Positions 18,802 to 28,104 of a DNA stretch of 59,694 nucleotides are shown piece after piece. The notes below the pieces were generated by a model. That model searched no databases and was not told where the DNA came from. It saw only the letters and a program-made list of their open reading frames with translations. The stretch is taken from NCBI GenBank assembly GCA_020061465.1, contig JAGUYG010000026.1, positions 1 to 59,694 on the forward strand, written 5' to 3'. The stretch is from Ignavibacteriales bacterium. Its GTDB lineage: Bacteria > Bacteroidota > Ignavibacteria > Ignavibacteriales > Ignavibacteriaceae. Position 1 is the first letter of the stretch; every line of letters starts with the position of its first letter. The position numbers were made by a program, and so were the translations under genes.

Positions 18802-19527
18802 TTATTTTTTTACTGCAGAAAATCTTGCGGCGACTTCATCCCAATTAACTACATTCCACCAATTTTCAATGTACTCGGGGCGTCGGTTCTGATATTTCAA
18901 ATAATAAGCATGTTCCCAAACGTCGAGTCCTAAAATAGGAATGCCTTTTACTTCCGCTACATCCATCAATGGATTATCCTGGTTTGGAGTTGATGTTACC
19001 AGAAGATTTCCATTTTGAACCACTAGCCAAGCCCAGCCGGAACCAAATCGACCTGCAGCGGCATCACTAAATTTCTTTTTGAAATTTTCGAACGAATCGA
19101 AAGTGCTGTTGATTGCTGCAGCCAATTCACCCGAAGGTGTGCCCTCGCCGTTTTTCTTCATCAGCGTCCAGAAAAGTGAGTGATTATAATGACCTCCGCC
19201 ATTATTTCTTACTGCAACAGGATGTTTAGAAATATCCTTGAAAAGCTCTTCCAAAGTTTTTCCTTCGAGTGAAGTTCCATCAACTGCTTTATTCAAATTC
19301 GTTACATAAGCATTGTGATGCTTCGAATGATGTATTTCCATCGTCATTTTATCGATGTATGGTTCCAATGCATCATAAGAATATGGAAGTGAAGGCAATT
19401 CAAATTTACTCATTATCTTATTACTCCTTTCGTTATTATTAAATATATTCATAGAATTTGATAAGGAACTTAAACCGGCTGCTGCCGGCAGCGCTCCTAA
19501 TGCGTACAGAAACTTTCTTCTTTTCAT
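18802..19527 (-). CDS. sodA: Fe/Mn superoxide dismutase with Tat-type leader and internal start
   Basis: 241 residues. The core, from about residue 39, is a complete SodA/SodB-type enzyme: metal ligands lie in [23 protein letters not shown] and [33 protein letters not shown] and the overall motif set are Mn/cambialistic-like. It converts superoxide to O2 and H2O2. The first roughly 20 residues ([21 protein letters not shown]) fit a twin-arginine signal. GGGG lies 6 bases before this ATG. A second ATG at 19413 ([11 protein letters not shown], the usual SOD N-terminus) has AAGGAG 10 bases upstream. Both exported and cytoplasmic forms are therefore possible. It is the last gene of the Rrf2-IscS-IscA operon, 11 bases after iscA. 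Confidence 0.95.
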   Translation of the reverse strand: MKRRKFLYALGALPAAAGLSSLSNSMNIFNNNERSNKIMSKFELPSLPYSYDALEPYIDKMTMEIHHSKHHNAYVTNLNKAVDGTSLEGKTLEELFKDISKHPVAVRNNGGGHYNHSLFWTLMKKNGEGTPSGELAAAINSTFDSFENFKKKFSDAAAGRFGSGWAWLVVQNGNLLVTSTPNQDNPLMDVAEVKGIPILGLDVWEHAYYLKYQNRRPEYIENWWNVVNWDEVAARFSAVKK

Positions 19528-19538
19528 AAAATTCCCCT

Positions 19539-19889
19539 TTATACGTTAAACGACTCACCGCATCCGCACGTTTTTACTGCATTCGGATTATTGAATACAA
19601 AACCGCGTCCGTTTAAGCCATCACTAAAATCAAGCTCGGTACCCGATAAATAAAACAAACTCTTTCCGTCGATAAATAATTTCACATTGTATTCTTCAAT
19701 CAATGTATCACCCTCGCGCGGTGCGGCATCAAAACCTAAAGCGTAAGTCATACCGGAACAACCGCCGCCTTTTACTCCCACGCGTAAGCCGTAAGATTCG
19801 GGCACGCCATTCTCCTTCATTATTTTTAATACTTCCCGTGCAGCTTTTTCGGTTATTTTTATTTCGGAATCAATTTGAGTTGTGCTCAT
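19539..19889 (-). CDS. IscA/ErpA-type iron-sulfur carrier protein
   Basis: 116 residues of the HesB/IscA/SufA family. The three cluster-binding Cys are visible in GGGCSGMTY and in the C-terminal [24 protein letters not shown] at the N-terminus is also typical. It delivers Fe-S clusters, or iron, to target proteins. An AAGGA sequence precedes the ATG. It sits between the small unknown gene and sod in an operon with a cysteine desulfurase; no IscU/SufU scaffold or HscA/B is in the window. Confidence 0.94.
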   Translation of the reverse strand: MSTTQIDSEIKITEKAAREVLKIMKENGVPESYGLRVGVKGGGCSGMTYALGFDAAPREGDTLIEEYNVKLFIDGKSLFYLSGTELDFSDGLNGRGFVFNNPNAVKTCGCGESFNV

Positions 19890-19930
19890 TTTATTTTCCT
19901 TCTTCTTTTTTAATAATTGGTTTTATTCAT

Positions 19931-20239
19931 TTACAAAGGATCGCCAGGTTGGGTAGTTGCAAATTCCGGATAATTTAACTTCCAGCCTAAATTATTTACT
20001 TTGATAAAAATACCCTGCTGTTCAAAAATTTTTCCAAGTTCGTGTGCAAGCTTTTCAGCATCTTGATACGATACTTCTATTTCTTTCTTCTCAAGAAATC
20101 TTCTTAAACCGTACTGAAAATCTCTGAAGAAAAAATTTGAGTTATGGAACAACGGATATTTGGCTTTTAAATAATTCAATAAAGTCTTATAGTCGCTGTT
20201 AAGCATCTCTTGATATTTTTTGATTTGATTATTTGACAT
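19931..20239 (-). CDS. Small conserved-looking protein in Fe-S operon, unknown
   Basis: 102 residues, mostly helical and charged (KKYQEMLNSDYKTLLNYLKAKYPLFHNSNFFFRDFQYGLRRFLEKKEIEVSYQDAEKLAHELGKIFEQQGIF). It has no Cys, so it is not a cluster scaffold. GAGGGAGAG precedes the ATG, which supports translation. It lies 16 bases after iscS and 41 before iscA. I do not recognise the family. A role in Fe-S maturation or stress is only implied by position. Confidence 0.75.
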   Translation of the reverse strand: MSNNQIKKYQEMLNSDYKTLLNYLKAKYPLFHNSNFFFRDFQYGLRRFLEKKEIEVSYQDAEKLAHELGKIFEQQGIFIKVNNLGWKLNYPEFATTQPGDPL

Positions 20240-20255
20240 AAATATTACTCTCCCT

Positions 20256-21446
20256 CTAATTAAAATTATGTTCTTCTCTTAAAGTCCACGACGGCGAAAG
20301 ACTCCGCAGTTTAGTAACCGACTCAATTATTTTTTTAATTGCATAATCTATTTCTTCCTCCGAATTGAAACGTCCTATTCCAAAACGAATTGAAGATTTA
20401 GCCAAATTGTCCGGAACTCCAATTGCTTTTAAGACATGGCTCGGCTTCAAGCTTGCCGTGGTGCAAGCGGCACCGGTAGAAACAGCTAACTCTCTCATTT
20501 CCATTATAAGTGATTCAGCGGTAACGCCCTCAAAACTAATGTTTAGATTGCCGGGTAATCTATTTTCTATCTTACCATTTAGATGGACGTTATCAAGAAA
20601 GGAAATAAGAGAATTATACAGCTTATCCCGTAACCTAGAAATACGATGAGATTCGTCCTTAAAAATTTTTGAACAGATTTCTACAGCTTTCCCGAAGCCA
20701 ACTATTCCTGGAACATTTAAAGTTCCAGAACGGATATTTTTTTCATGACCTCCGCCTAAAAGTAACGGTGTTAAGCGAATAGGCGGTTCATCTTTTCTTA
20801 TATAGATTGCGCCGATTCCTTTTGGACCGTATAGTTTGTGAGCAGAAAAAGAAGCGAGAGCAGGCTTTATTTTCTTTACATCGAATTCAATCTTTCCTAA
20901 TGCTTGAGCGGCGTCAGTATGAAAAAAAACATTTTTATCGGCACAAATTTTACTAATCTCCGTAACATTATTTATCGTTCCGATTTCATTATTTGCGGTC
21001 ATTATAGAAACTAAGATAGTATTCTGATTAATGCTATCGGATAGTTGATTAAAATCTATTCTTCCCGATTGATCAACAGGAAGATAAATGATTTCAAATC
21101 CATTTTTTTCTAAATATCTTAATGAATCGAGCACAGCACTATGCTCAGTTGCAGAGGTTATGATTCGTTTTCCTTTATTACTATAGCTTTGAGCAATGCC
21201 AAAGTGTGCGAGATTTATCGATTCGGTTGCACCGCTTGTGAAATAAATCTCGCTTGATTCAGCACCAATAATATCAGCTATTTGTTTTCGTGCATGTTCA
21301 ACTGCGCTTTCGGCTTCCCATCCGAAAACGTGATTTTTACTCGCTGCATTACCGAATTTCTCCGTAAAGTAAGGAAGCATTGCATCCATTACTTCGGGGT
21401 CAACCGGTGTTGTAGAGTGATTGTCAAGATAAATCGGAAATTTCAT
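20256..21446 (-). CDS. iscS: Cysteine desulfurase (IscS/NifS type)
   Basis: A 396-residue PLP enzyme that takes sulfur from cysteine for Fe-S and thio-cofactor synthesis. Family marks: YLDNHSTTPVDPEV, FTSGATESINLAHFG, TANNEIGTIN, HTDAAQALGKI, the PLP Lys in SFSAHKLYGPKGIGAIYIRK, and the mobile-loop Cys in STGAACTTASLKPSHVLKAIG. The loop reads STGAACTTAS rather than the common SSGSACTS, but the catalytic Cys is kept. It follows the Rrf2 regulator gene by 6 bases. Confidence 0.95.
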   Translation of the reverse strand: MKFPIYLDNHSTTPVDPEVMDAMLPYFTEKFGNAASKNHVFGWEAESAVEHARKQIADIIGAESSEIYFTSGATESINLAHFGIAQSYSNKGKRIITSATEHSAVLDSLRYLEKNGFEIIYLPVDQSGRIDFNQLSDSINQNTILVSIMTANNEIGTINNVTEISKICADKNVFFHTDAAQALGKIEFDVKKIKPALASFSAHKLYGPKGIGAIYIRKDEPPIRLTPLLLGGGHEKNIRSGTLNVPGIVGFGKAVEICSKIFKDESHRISRLRDKLYNSLISFLDNVHLNGKIENRLPGNLNISFEGVTAESLIMEMRELAVSTGAACTTASLKPSHVLKAIGVPDNLAKSSIRFGIGRFNSEEEIDYAIKKIIESVTKLRSLSPSWTLREEHNFN

Positions 21447-21452
21447 AGCCGT

Positions 21453-21860
21453 TTAAATTATTTCATTTATCGTGGTTTGTTTAAAAATACTTTCAATTTG
21501 TTTTTGAACTTTCATTAAAGGACTGCGGATCATACAGCAGTCAAAATGCTCACAATCGTTAACCGAACCGGTATCACCCATGCAATCGGTTATATAGTAA
21601 TTTGGTTCAATAGCTTTTATTATTTCAATTAGAGTAATTTCATTCGGTGAACGCGTTAGCGTATAACCTCCTTTAACTCCTTGAAAGGATTGAACAAGAT
21701 TAAATTTAGTTAGCTGCTGTAAAATCTTTGAAACTAATTCAAAAGAAATTTTATAGCCGCTCGAGATCTCTTTAGCTGTAATACAATTCCCTCCATTGTT
21801 CATGGCAATATATTTTACAGCCATAAGCGCGTATTCGGTCTTTTTAGATAATTTTAACAT
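21453..21860 (-). CDS. Rrf2-family (IscR-like) transcriptional regulator
   Basis: 135 residues. The winged-helix N-terminus (LSKKTEYALMAVKYIAMN...ITAKEISSGYKISFELVSKILQQLTKFNLVQSFQGVKGGYTLTR) is typical of Rrf2. The C-terminal part carries C93, C103, C108 and C109 (DCMGDTGSVNDCEHFDCC), spaced differently from E. coli IscR but able to bind a cluster. It is the first gene of the operon with cysteine desulfurase, IscA and SOD, so it probably senses Fe-S status and controls its own operon. A short dyad lies just before its start. Confidence 0.92.
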   Translation of the reverse strand: MLKLSKKTEYALMAVKYIAMNNGGNCITAKEISSGYKISFELVSKILQQLTKFNLVQSFQGVKGGYTLTRSPNEITLIEIIKAIEPNYYITDCMGDTGSVNDCEHFDCCMIRSPLMKVQKQIESIFKQTTINEII

Positions 21861-21867
21861 GAAATAG

Positions 21868-21880
21868 GACTGAAATAGTC
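21868..21880. promoter_or_regulatory. Dyad before the Rrf2 gene, possible operator
   Basis: GACTGAAATAGTC is an interrupted palindrome (GACT-N5-AGTC) 7 bases upstream of the Rrf2 start codon. Autoregulation by Rrf2/IscR proteins through nearby dyads is well known. The match here is short and unconfirmed. Confidence 0.3.
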
Positions 21881-21935
21881 TGATATAAAACTAAGTAAAT
21901 ATGCTTCTAAAATCAACCTAAGATTTGTGATGCAA

Positions 21936-23444
21936 CTAAAAGCCAAGCAATGAGACTGAAACTTTGGCAAAATCTACGATTGGTGTAAAATAAATTCCGA
22001 ACACGAGTGTAGGGATGAGTAACATGAGAATCAGAACCGTATTTAATGCCGAAACACCAATTATCGGCGTATCCGGTTCTGCTTTTACGAGATAAAGATG
22101 TTTAAGCACACGCACATAATAGTATAACGATACAACTGTATTAAGCAGCGCAATAACCGCAACAGTTATCATCTCCGCATCTATTAAAGCAATGAATAGA
22201 TAAAGCTTAGCAATAAAGCCGGCGGTAGGTGGTAAGCCGGTAAGCGAAATAAAAAAGATAGCTAAAGAAACACTAAGCAAAGGAGAAGTAAATCCTAAAC
22301 CGTTGTAGTCATCCATATCTTCGCTGCCGGTTTTATTTGCTATTAGCATTACAATAAGAAAAGCTCCTAAATTCATGAATGCGTAAATTGCAAAATAAAT
22401 TATTATAGCAAGCAGACCTTGGTTGGATAGAACTGCAAGACCTAAGAGTAAATATCCTGCATGAGCAATACTTGAATAGGCAAGAAGTCTTTTAAGATTG
22501 TTCTGCCAGAGTGCAGCGAAATTACCCAGCGTCATCGATAAGATTGAGATAAGAACAACAAAAGTTTTCCAATCGATTATGTTCAGAAGCTGCCAATATC
22601 CTTCGGTGTTGATGGATTGAATAAATGTAACCTTAACAAATCGAATTAAAAGAGCAAAGCCCGCAGCTTTACTGGCAATAGAAAGGTATGCTGTAATAGG
22701 AATCGGAGCACCTTCATAAACATCGGGCGTCCAGAAATGAAATGGTGCTGCTGAAATTTTAAATCCTATGCCGGTAAAGATCAGTATCGATGCTAAAATA
22801 AATGTAATATTCGGAAGCTGCGGTGCCTGAATAAGCGAGTTAATTTCATATAAATTTGTGCTGCCTGTAATTCCATAAATTATCGAAATACCAAAGAGCA
22901 TTATACCGGAGGAAACGCCTCCATAAATCAAGTACTTAAGTGAGGCTTCACTGTTTCGCAATGATTGCTTTGTAAATCCGGCAAGAACATAAGACGAGAG
23001 TGATAGTAATTCGAGAGAGATGTAAATCAAAATCAGATCTGCAGCAGAAATTACAAATAGCATTCCGAGTATCATTCCGAATATTAATGTGTAATATTCC
23101 CCGTGTCTATCTGAGGATAACTTGATTTCCGAAGAGTTAATTGAAAATAATATTATAATGAATGAAGCGAACAATACAACCATCTTAAAAAATGCTCCAA
23201 AGGGGTCCACGGCTAACATTCCTTTTGAACCAGCCGGAGCAATAGCAAATGTATTCATTCCAAATTGTTCAATAACGAAATAACCTGTTATAAGCAGGCT
23301 TATCAAACTTATTACCGGCAGAATCTGCTTCCTTTTATCGAATATCAAATCTGTAAATACGATGAGCACAATTGAAATCGAAATTACAAGCTCAGGTTTG
23401 ATAAAATTAAGTTCGTTAAGTATGTAATTTATAGATAGTTCCAC
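21936..23444 (-). CDS. nuoN: NADH-quinone oxidoreductase subunit N
   Basis: A 502-residue antiporter-like membrane subunit of complex I with about 14 hydrophobic segments. Marks include GEYYTLIFGMILGMLFVISAADLILIYISLELLSLSSYVL, the GIGFKISAAPFHFWTPDVYEGAPIPITAYLSIASKAAGF proton-channel region with its Lys, and NNLKRLLAYSSIAHAGYLLLG. It pumps protons in the distal membrane arm. It is the last gene of the nuo operon, 25 bases after nuoM. Confidence 0.97.
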   Translation of the reverse strand: MELSINYILNELNFIKPELVISISIVLIVFTDLIFDKRKQILPVISLISLLITGYFVIEQFGMNTFAIAPAGSKGMLAVDPFGAFFKMVVLFASFIIILFSINSSEIKLSSDRHGEYYTLIFGMILGMLFVISAADLILIYISLELLSLSSYVLAGFTKQSLRNSEASLKYLIYGGVSSGIMLFGISIIYGITGSTNLYEINSLIQAPQLPNITFILASILIFTGIGFKISAAPFHFWTPDVYEGAPIPITAYLSIASKAAGFALLIRFVKVTFIQSINTEGYWQLLNIIDWKTFVVLISILSMTLGNFAALWQNNLKRLLAYSSIAHAGYLLLGLAVLSNQGLLAIIIYFAIYAFMNLGAFLIVMLIANKTGSEDMDDYNGLGFTSPLLSVSLAIFFISLTGLPPTAGFIAKLYLFIALIDAEMITVAVIALLNTVVSLYYYVRVLKHLYLVKAEPDTPIIGVSALNTVLILMLLIPTLVFGIYFTPIVDFAKVSVSLLGF

Positions 23445-23469
23445 TATTCAATTCTTAAATATATGAGTG

Positions 23470-25074
23470 TTAGAATCCGGTTATTGAACTAAATATTGCC
23501 TTTGAATCGATCATAAATTTAACCATGGAATTAACCGATGTGGTCATTAAATCGAGCATGGCTGAAGGATAAACTCCAAGGAAAATAATTATTAAGCTTA
23601 ATGGAGCTAACATCAAATACTCGCGTATGTCAAGATCTTTAAGATTGCTCCACTTTTCATTTAGTGATCCCAGGTAAACCCGCTGCATTGTCCACAACAT
23701 ATAGCCTGCACCTAAAAGAATACCGAGAGTAGAAATAATAGTTAAAGTTCTGATTGTTTCAACACCGAAGGCACCAAGAAAAACAAATGCTTCGGATATA
23801 AATCCGCTTAAACCGGGTAAACCAATAGCAGCAAAGAAAGCGACCATAGTAAAGCCGGTATAAGCAGGCATCTGAATGGCTAAACCTCCAAAGTCGTCAA
23901 GCCCGCGTGTATGCGTTCTATCGTAAATTACTCCGACCAAAAGAAAGAGCATTGCTGTTATTGTTCCATGGTTGAACATTTGCAGAATAGCACCTGATAT
24001 ACCCATAGTATTAAGCGAAGCCATCCCCAGCAGCACAAATCCCATGTGAGAAACGGAAGAATATGCAATTAATTTTTTGAAATCTTTTTGAGCCATTGCG
24101 CATAAAGCACCATAAATGATGTTGATCATGCCGAAGAGTGCTATATACCAAACAAGCTGATGAGTTATGTCGGGGAATACAGGATACGATATTCTCAAGA
24201 TGCCGTAAGTTCCCATCTTTAATAATATTCCTGCAAGAATAACACTGATTGGTGTAGGTGCTTCAACGTGTGCATCGGGAAGCCATGTATGGAACGGGAA
24301 CATCGGAATTTTAATAGCAAAGCCTGCGAATAATGCAATGTAAGCTATTAAGCGCAGGTTAAGTGGGTTCAGCGGGGAGAGGATTCCCGTAGTTAAATAA
24401 TTGCCGGTGTCCATTAAGGCTAACAAGTTAAAGGTGAAAACTTTTGTTCCATCCTGAAGAGTTTCCTGAGCACTGAAGTATAATCCAATCATTACAATGA
24501 GAATGAAAACACTGCCCAATAAAGTGTAAAGAAAGAATTTAATTGCAGCATATTCTCTTCGGGGACCGCCCCAAATGCCGATTAAGAAATACATTGGCAG
24601 CAGCATTAATTCCCAAAAGATATAGAACAGAAAGAAATCGAGAGCAACAAAAACTCCCATCATACCCGTATCTAAAAGCAGAAACATTACAAAGTAACCT
24701 TTAACGGAACGATCGATAGTCCAGGATGATAATGTAGCGATGAAAGTAATAATTGCCGTAAGCAAAACCATCGGAACACTTAGTCCATCAATGCCCATGA
24801 AGTAGTCAATCTTAATTGTACCAATCCATGAAATGCCGCTTATTTCAATCCATCTAAATTTTTCGATGAACTGAAAAGATGCCGGGTCGTTTATTCCTCC
24901 GAGCGTATAATCGTAATAGTAAAGAATAAAGCACGCTAATATTACCTGAATTCCTGTAACGAGCAGCGTTAAACTTTTGATTATTAGAGTTTGTGTTTTC
25001 GGGATGAATAATATTATCGCCATCCCAATTATTGGAAGAAAAGTAATTAACGATAAAATCGGAAAGTATTCCAT
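23470..25074 (-). CDS. nuoM: NADH-quinone oxidoreductase subunit M
   Basis: A 534-residue antiporter-like subunit. Marks include YFMGIDGLSVPMVLLTAIITF, FFLFYIFWELMLLPMYFLIGIWGG (the key Glu), FAIKIPMFPFHTWLPDAHVEAPTPISVILAGILLKMGTYG and KDFKKLIAYSSVSHMGFVLLG. It is a proton-pumping subunit of the membrane arm and lies between nuoL and nuoN with gaps of about 25 bases. Confidence 0.97.
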   Translation of the reverse strand: MEYFPILSLITFLPIIGMAIILFIPKTQTLIIKSLTLLVTGIQVILACFILYYYDYTLGGINDPASFQFIEKFRWIEISGISWIGTIKIDYFMGIDGLSVPMVLLTAIITFIATLSSWTIDRSVKGYFVMFLLLDTGMMGVFVALDFFLFYIFWELMLLPMYFLIGIWGGPRREYAAIKFFLYTLLGSVFILIVMIGLYFSAQETLQDGTKVFTFNLLALMDTGNYLTTGILSPLNPLNLRLIAYIALFAGFAIKIPMFPFHTWLPDAHVEAPTPISVILAGILLKMGTYGILRISYPVFPDITHQLVWYIALFGMINIIYGALCAMAQKDFKKLIAYSSVSHMGFVLLGMASLNTMGISGAILQMFNHGTITAMLFLLVGVIYDRTHTRGLDDFGGLAIQMPAYTGFTMVAFFAAIGLPGLSGFISEAFVFLGAFGVETIRTLTIISTLGILLGAGYMLWTMQRVYLGSLNEKWSNLKDLDIREYLMLAPLSLIIIFLGVYPSAMLDLMTTSVNSMVKFMIDSKAIFSSITGF

Positions 25075-25098
25075 TTCACTTACCTAAGAATTTCAATT

Positions 25099-27189
25099 TT
25101 AAAATGACTTAAATAGAAATAACAATATCACTAAACCAAAAATTACCATTACGATATAAGTTTGAACCTTGCCGGTTTGCATTTTTCTGAAGATAAGCCC
25201 AACAAATCCGCTTAAGATTGCTATGAAGTTTACAAGTCCATCAACCACGATGTTATCAAACATTCCGCTGAACTTAGAAAATCCTTTTGTAACAGCCGCT
25301 GAACCGTCTACAATTCCGTCGATAACTTTTAAATCGAACCAGCCGAGAAATTTGCTAAGCATTAAAGTTCCCGCTACGAAAGTTGCATCATAAATCTCAT
25401 CGAAATACCATTTGTTATATGAGAGATTATAGAGCGGTTTAAATTTATTTGCCAATTTATCCGGGTCGATTCGTTTCCATTGATAAAAAAGAAAAGCAAG
25501 CAGAATTCCCAAACCGGCAACAATCAGAGATAAAAACATAGCAGGGTAATGGGCATTATGCATTGCTTCCGTATATGAAGATGAGTAGACCACCGCTGAA
25601 GAATGATCCACGGCTGCATTTTCATCCGGTTTCATGAAATCATAACGTGTTTCAACCGGAGTGAAAATCTCCGGAGTTTTTATCCATTTCGATAAAACCC
25701 ATCCTTCACCGGGATCTATTGGATTGGGAGTATACCAGAAAAAGATCGACAAAATCGAAAGCACTACTAAGGGCATTGCCATAGCGAACTTCGATTCATG
25801 TGCATGTTCATATTTTTCTTTATCATACGGTTCACCGTGGAATGTAAGAATTATTAATCTGAACATGTAAAAGGCAGTCAGCATTGCGACGAAAAATCCT
25901 ACAAGCGGGAACAACCAATGCCCGGTTAACGAAGCGAATGCATAAGTACCGGCTAATATTCCATCTTTACTTAAAAAACCTGATGTAAGCGGAACACCTG
26001 AAATAGCAAGTGAAGATATTAGGAAAGCTGCATACGTCAGAGGCATTTTCTTTCTTAAGCCGCCCATTCGAGTTATATCTTGTTCATGGTGCATGTTATG
26101 GATAACAGAACCGGAGCCAAGGAACAAACATGCTTTGAAAAATGCGTGTGTAATCAGGTGGAAAAATGCGAAGGTATAAGCACCAACACCTAAAGCCATT
26201 ATCATATAGCCAAGCTGACTTACCGTTGAATAGGCTAACACTTTCTTAATATCGTTTTGTGTTAACGCAATAGTTGCAGGAATAAGAGCAGATAGAGCAC
26301 CAAAGACAGCGATAATTAAAAGTGCATCTCCCGTCAACATTCCAAAAACTCGTACTACAAGATATACTCCGGCTGCCACCATAGTAGCTGCATGTATTAA
26401 AGCACTTACAGGAGTGGGACCTTCCATTGCATCCGGGAGCCAGACATGCAGCGGGAACTGTGCCGATTTACCGATTGCACCGCAAAAGATAAGCAGCCCT
26501 GTTGCAGTTAACCAAAACTCACTATTAAATGGCAGCTTGCCGTCGGCTAACTGAATAAAAATCGAATCAAAAGAAAAGGTTTGATATGTAATGAAGAGAA
26601 GGAGAATCCCTATGAACATTCCTATATCTCCGATTCTATTTACGATAAAAGCTTTTTTAGCAGCATCCGAAGCAGATTTTTTTTCGAACCAGAATCCGAT
26701 CAAAAGATATGAAGAAAGACCGACCAGCTCCCAGAAAATGTACATCATTAAAATGTTATGGGTTAATACAATACCGCTCATCGAAAAAGTAAATAGACCT
26801 AAGTATGCAAAGTAATGGTTGTATCTGATGTCTCCTTTCATATAATCGATTGAGAAGATATGAACCACCAGGCTGATAAGCATTACAGTCCAAATCATTA
26901 TTGCTGCAACGTTATCGAGCATTAACCCGAGCTTAATGCTGATTAGACCCAGGAGAGGTACCTCGCCTAAATTAATCCATTCGAATTCGGAGAAGAGATC
27001 GGTATCGATATAATAATTTAATTTTCCGTAAAGTAGAATAGAAGCTAAAATGAAAGAAGCTATTAATACAAGATTTTCAAATACATAAACTTTCTTAACG
27101 CTCTTTCCGAAGAAGACGGTAACGATAAATCCGATTAACGGAAGGAATAGAATTACAACGGCTAACTTTATTAGTAACGAATCTTGCAT
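25099..27189 (-). CDS. nuoL: NADH-quinone oxidoreductase subunit L
   Basis: A 696-residue antiporter-like subunit with the long C-terminal region that forms the lateral helix (about 560-696). Marks include LMMYIFWELVGLSSYLLIGFWFEKKSASDAAKKAFIVNRIGDIG, GAIGKSAQFPLHVWLPDAMEGPTPVSALIHAATMVAAGVYLV and NDIKKVLAYSTVSQLGYMIMALG. It follows nuoK by 6 bases. Confidence 0.97.
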   Translation of the reverse strand: MQDSLLIKLAVVILFLPLIGFIVTVFFGKSVKKVYVFENLVLIASFILASILLYGKLNYYIDTDLFSEFEWINLGEVPLLGLISIKLGLMLDNVAAIMIWTVMLISLVVHIFSIDYMKGDIRYNHYFAYLGLFTFSMSGIVLTHNILMMYIFWELVGLSSYLLIGFWFEKKSASDAAKKAFIVNRIGDIGMFIGILLLFITYQTFSFDSIFIQLADGKLPFNSEFWLTATGLLIFCGAIGKSAQFPLHVWLPDAMEGPTPVSALIHAATMVAAGVYLVVRVFGMLTGDALLIIAVFGALSALIPATIALTQNDIKKVLAYSTVSQLGYMIMALGVGAYTFAFFHLITHAFFKACLFLGSGSVIHNMHHEQDITRMGGLRKKMPLTYAAFLISSLAISGVPLTSGFLSKDGILAGTYAFASLTGHWLFPLVGFFVAMLTAFYMFRLIILTFHGEPYDKEKYEHAHESKFAMAMPLVVLSILSIFFWYTPNPIDPGEGWVLSKWIKTPEIFTPVETRYDFMKPDENAAVDHSSAVVYSSSYTEAMHNAHYPAMFLSLIVAGLGILLAFLFYQWKRIDPDKLANKFKPLYNLSYNKWYFDEIYDATFVAGTLMLSKFLGWFDLKVIDGIVDGSAAVTKGFSKFSGMFDNIVVDGLVNFIAILSGFVGLIFRKMQTGKVQTYIVMVIFGLVILLFLFKSF

Positions 27190-27195
27190 AATTTA

Positions 27196-27507
27196 TTATT
27201 CTTTTAAAGTATCAATTTCATCAACATTAACTGTTGAGAAAGTTTTATAAATATTCAGTACGATTGCTAATGCAATTGCGGCTTCGGCAGCGGCTAAAAC
27301 GATTACGAATAGTGCAATCAATTGACCCTGATAGCCAAAGTTTCCGTATTTAGCAAATGCAATAAAATTAATGTTTGCGGCATTTAATATCAGCTCTATG
27401 CCCATTAGTACCATTACAGCATTCTTGCGGGTAACTATACCAAATATACCCAGAGAAAAGAGTACCGCACTAAGCACTAAAAAATGATTTAACCCAACTT
27501 GAATCAT
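27196..27507 (-). CDS. nuoK: NADH-quinone oxidoreductase subunit K
   Basis: 103 residues, three membrane segments, with VMLMGIELILNAANINFIAF-type helix (here VMVLMGIELILNAANINF) carrying the conserved Glu and a second Glu in AAAEAAIALAIVLNIY. It is part of the proton route at the membrane-arm heel. A 106-base gap with short CATTCA-type direct repeats separates it from nuoJ, the loosest ordinary junction in the operon. Confidence 0.96.
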   Translation of the reverse strand: MIQVGLNHFLVLSAVLFSLGIFGIVTRKNAVMVLMGIELILNAANINFIAFAKYGNFGYQGQLIALFVIVLAAAEAAIALAIVLNIYKTFSTVNVDEIDTLKE

Positions 27508-27613
27508 AATTCCCTTTATTAAATTATATTAATGATTCATCATATAAACAAACATACATTCATCCATTCATTTTCAGAGAATCCTTCGGACAACTATGCA
27601 TCCATTCACTCTT

Positions 27614-28102
27614 TCATCTTCTCGCAATCGATGCTGCACCAATCAACGCAATTAAAAGAAGTATTCCTAACAGCTCAAATACAACTAAGTATTCCTGTAA
27701 AAGCATTACACCTAAAAATTCTGTAGTAGTAAGAGGTAAAGCTGTATCAACCGTTTTCCACTCTGTATAGGTTAAAACAGCAATTAAAAATCCGGCGAAT
27801 AACCCCACCCCGACAGCAGCAGGCACTATTTGTAACGTTCCGGTTTTAATTTGAACGCTTGTAATCTTATTAGTAAGCATAACACCGAATAAGAGCAGGA
27901 TAAGAATTCCTCCTACATAAATAATTAGCTGAACAATGGCTATAAAATCGGCGCCGAGAAGAACATATATTCCTGCAACTCCGAAAAAGGTAAATAACAA
28001 GAAGAAAGCCGCATAAACAATATTACGTGTAGTAACAACAAAAAAAGCCGACAAACCGGTTACAACAGCGAATAAATAAAATATAGCATCATAAATATTC
28101 AT
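27614..28102 (-). CDS. nuoJ: NADH-quinone oxidoreductase subunit J
   Basis: 162 residues with five hydrophobic segments; ARNIVYAAFFLLFTFFGVAGIYVLLGADFIAIVQLIIYVGGILILLLFGVML is the family core with the pi-bulge helix region. It follows nuoI by 2 bases. Confidence 0.95.
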   Translation of the reverse strand: MNIYDAIFYLFAVVTGLSAFFVVTTRNIVYAAFFLLFTFFGVAGIYVLLGADFIAIVQLIIYVGGILILLLFGVMLTNKITSVQIKTGTLQIVPAAVGVGLFAGFLIAVLTYTEWKTVDTALPLTTTEFLGVMLLQEYLVVFELLGILLLIALIGAASIARR

Positions 28103-28104
28103 GC

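Noticed and set aside
27532-27726. Plus-strand frame in the nuoJ-nuoK gap
   Set aside because: Mostly antisense to nuoJ; the gap itself has only short CATTCA repeats.
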